From Flavobacteriaceae bacterium (GTDB taxonomy: Bacteria; Bacteroidota; Bacteroidia; Flavobacteriales; Flavobacteriaceae), in assembly GCA_002702405.1 (NCBI GenBank), contig NZZH01000037.1, forward strand, positions 1 through 6,059: a DNA stretch of 6,059 nt, given 5' to 3'. The stretch's first letter is position 1, and each line of letters begins with the position of its first letter. Below, piece after piece: positions 5,540-6,059 of the stretch. The notes beneath the pieces are model-generated. The model was not told where the DNA came from. It saw only the letters and a program-made list of their open reading frames with translations, and did not search any database. The position numbers and the translations under genes were made by a program.

Positions 5540-6059
5540 AATTGTATCTAATAGTAATACCAGATCTTATTGAATTTTGAGGAAATGCTGTAGATATAGC
5601 AAATTTTGAAAAATTATGATCATAAAAAAACAGACTAGTCAAATTTTTAGAAAGTGCATAATCGGCTGTAATCTTAATAGACATAATTGTTTGTCCAGCT
5701 GTAACCTGATTACTGTCATATTCTAGGTTTCTCAAAACAGTTATATTTTCTCTCAATGAAAAATCTCCTTTCAAATTTAAGTCTCCATTAAGAATAAATC
5801 TTCTCCCCCCAATATTACTTCTTACTCTTAAATCCTTAATTCTGTATCCTAGTCCCAATATATATTCGTTTCCATTTGATTCAGTTATAAGATTATTATC
5901 TAGGCTTAAAGAAAGAGCCCTGTCTCTTTTAATCTCTCCTAGAATCTTCAAAGAATTATTAAATTCAAGATCTAACCTAACAAGTGGATTGAATTGTTCA
6001 ACCAAATTTATATTTGAAAATAATTTAGATGTTAAGAAGTTTCCTTGTCTATCCCTTAA
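5529..6059 (-). CDS. sprA: SprA, C-terminal 176 residues (5' part beyond the window)
   Basis: The frame is open from the right edge (first complete codon TTA at 6059) to TAA at 5529, giving the last 176 residues of a much longer protein; SprA is about 2,400 residues in Flavobacterium. The segment is rich in alternating beta-strand patterns, as expected for an outer-membrane barrel. It contains the family C-terminal signatures GLGYRIKDL, ITADYALSKNL, FFYDH, AISTAFPQNSIRSG and the final IRYNFGN. SprA forms the very large outer-membrane translocon of the type IX secretion system, which exports adhesins and enzymes and is needed for gliding in motile species. The gene shows the organism has type IX secretion genes, but gliding cannot be concluded. 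Any start inside the window (for example the TTG at 6005) is internal. The gcvH promoter overlaps its last codons. Confidence 0.93.
   Translation of the reverse strand, partial: LRDRQGNFLTSKLFSNINLVEQFNPLVRLDLEFNNSLKILGEIKRDRALSLSLDNNLITESNGNEYILGLGYRIKDLRVRSNIGGRRFILNGDLNLKGDFSLRENITVLRNLEYDSNQVTAGQTIMSIKITADYALSKNLTSLFFYDHNFSKFAISTAFPQNSIRSGITIRYNFGN

Noticed and set aside
1..6059. Mobile elements, CRISPR arrays, tRNA or rRNA genes and intrinsic terminators
   Set aside because: No transposase, spaced repeats, cloverleaf-like sequence or GC-rich hairpin followed by a T-run was seen on either strand by eye.

Overview
The window is a compact, AT-rich stretch in which every gene lies on the minus strand. 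The gene content and residue signatures point to the Bacteroidota, most likely a Flavobacteriia member, possibly marine or uncultured. The evidence is a SprA C-terminus ending in the typical YNFGN, two consecutive short-type cytochrome oxidase subunit III genes, a TonB with the Bacteroidota PVYPGC/ECF cysteine pair, and promoter-like elements of the Bacteroidota TTG-N17-23-TAnnTTTG type. Nothing suggests a plasmid, phage or island.

In transcription order (right to left) the layout is: the C-terminal end of sprA (type IX secretion/gliding, runs off the right edge); gcvH (glycine cleavage H protein); a TonB energy transducer; ctaB/cyoE (heme O synthase); a short 190-residue oxidase subunit III; a long 327-residue subunit III with a roughly 120-residue hydrophilic insert; a small three-helix oxidase subunit IV-like protein; a membrane-anchored thioredoxin-fold-like protein with no cysteine; and a Sco1/SenC copper chaperone whose last few codons run off the left edge. 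Gaps from ctaB to sco are 8 to 34 bases, so these six genes probably form one transcription unit. A good Bacteroidota-type promoter sits in front of gcvH, and weaker candidates sit in front of tonB and of the long subunit III gene. There is no gene-free stretch of 300 bases or more, and I saw no clear intrinsic terminator, RNA gene, CRISPR array or insertion sequence.

From ctaB leftward the genes assemble a heme-copper terminal oxidase: CtaB farnesylates heme B to heme O (precursor of heme A), the subunit III and IV proteins are structural, and Sco delivers copper or acts as a thiol reductant for the CuA site. The Cys-less protein beside Sco is the least understood gene here. Subunits I and II are not in the window.

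No new system stands out: this is mostly conserved housekeeping synteny. The observations most worth a second look are the Cys-less thioredoxin-like Sco neighbour, the large insert in the long subunit III, the absence of a gene (VanZ-like in related genomes, from memory) between gcvH and tonB, and the promoter that decides the gcvH start.
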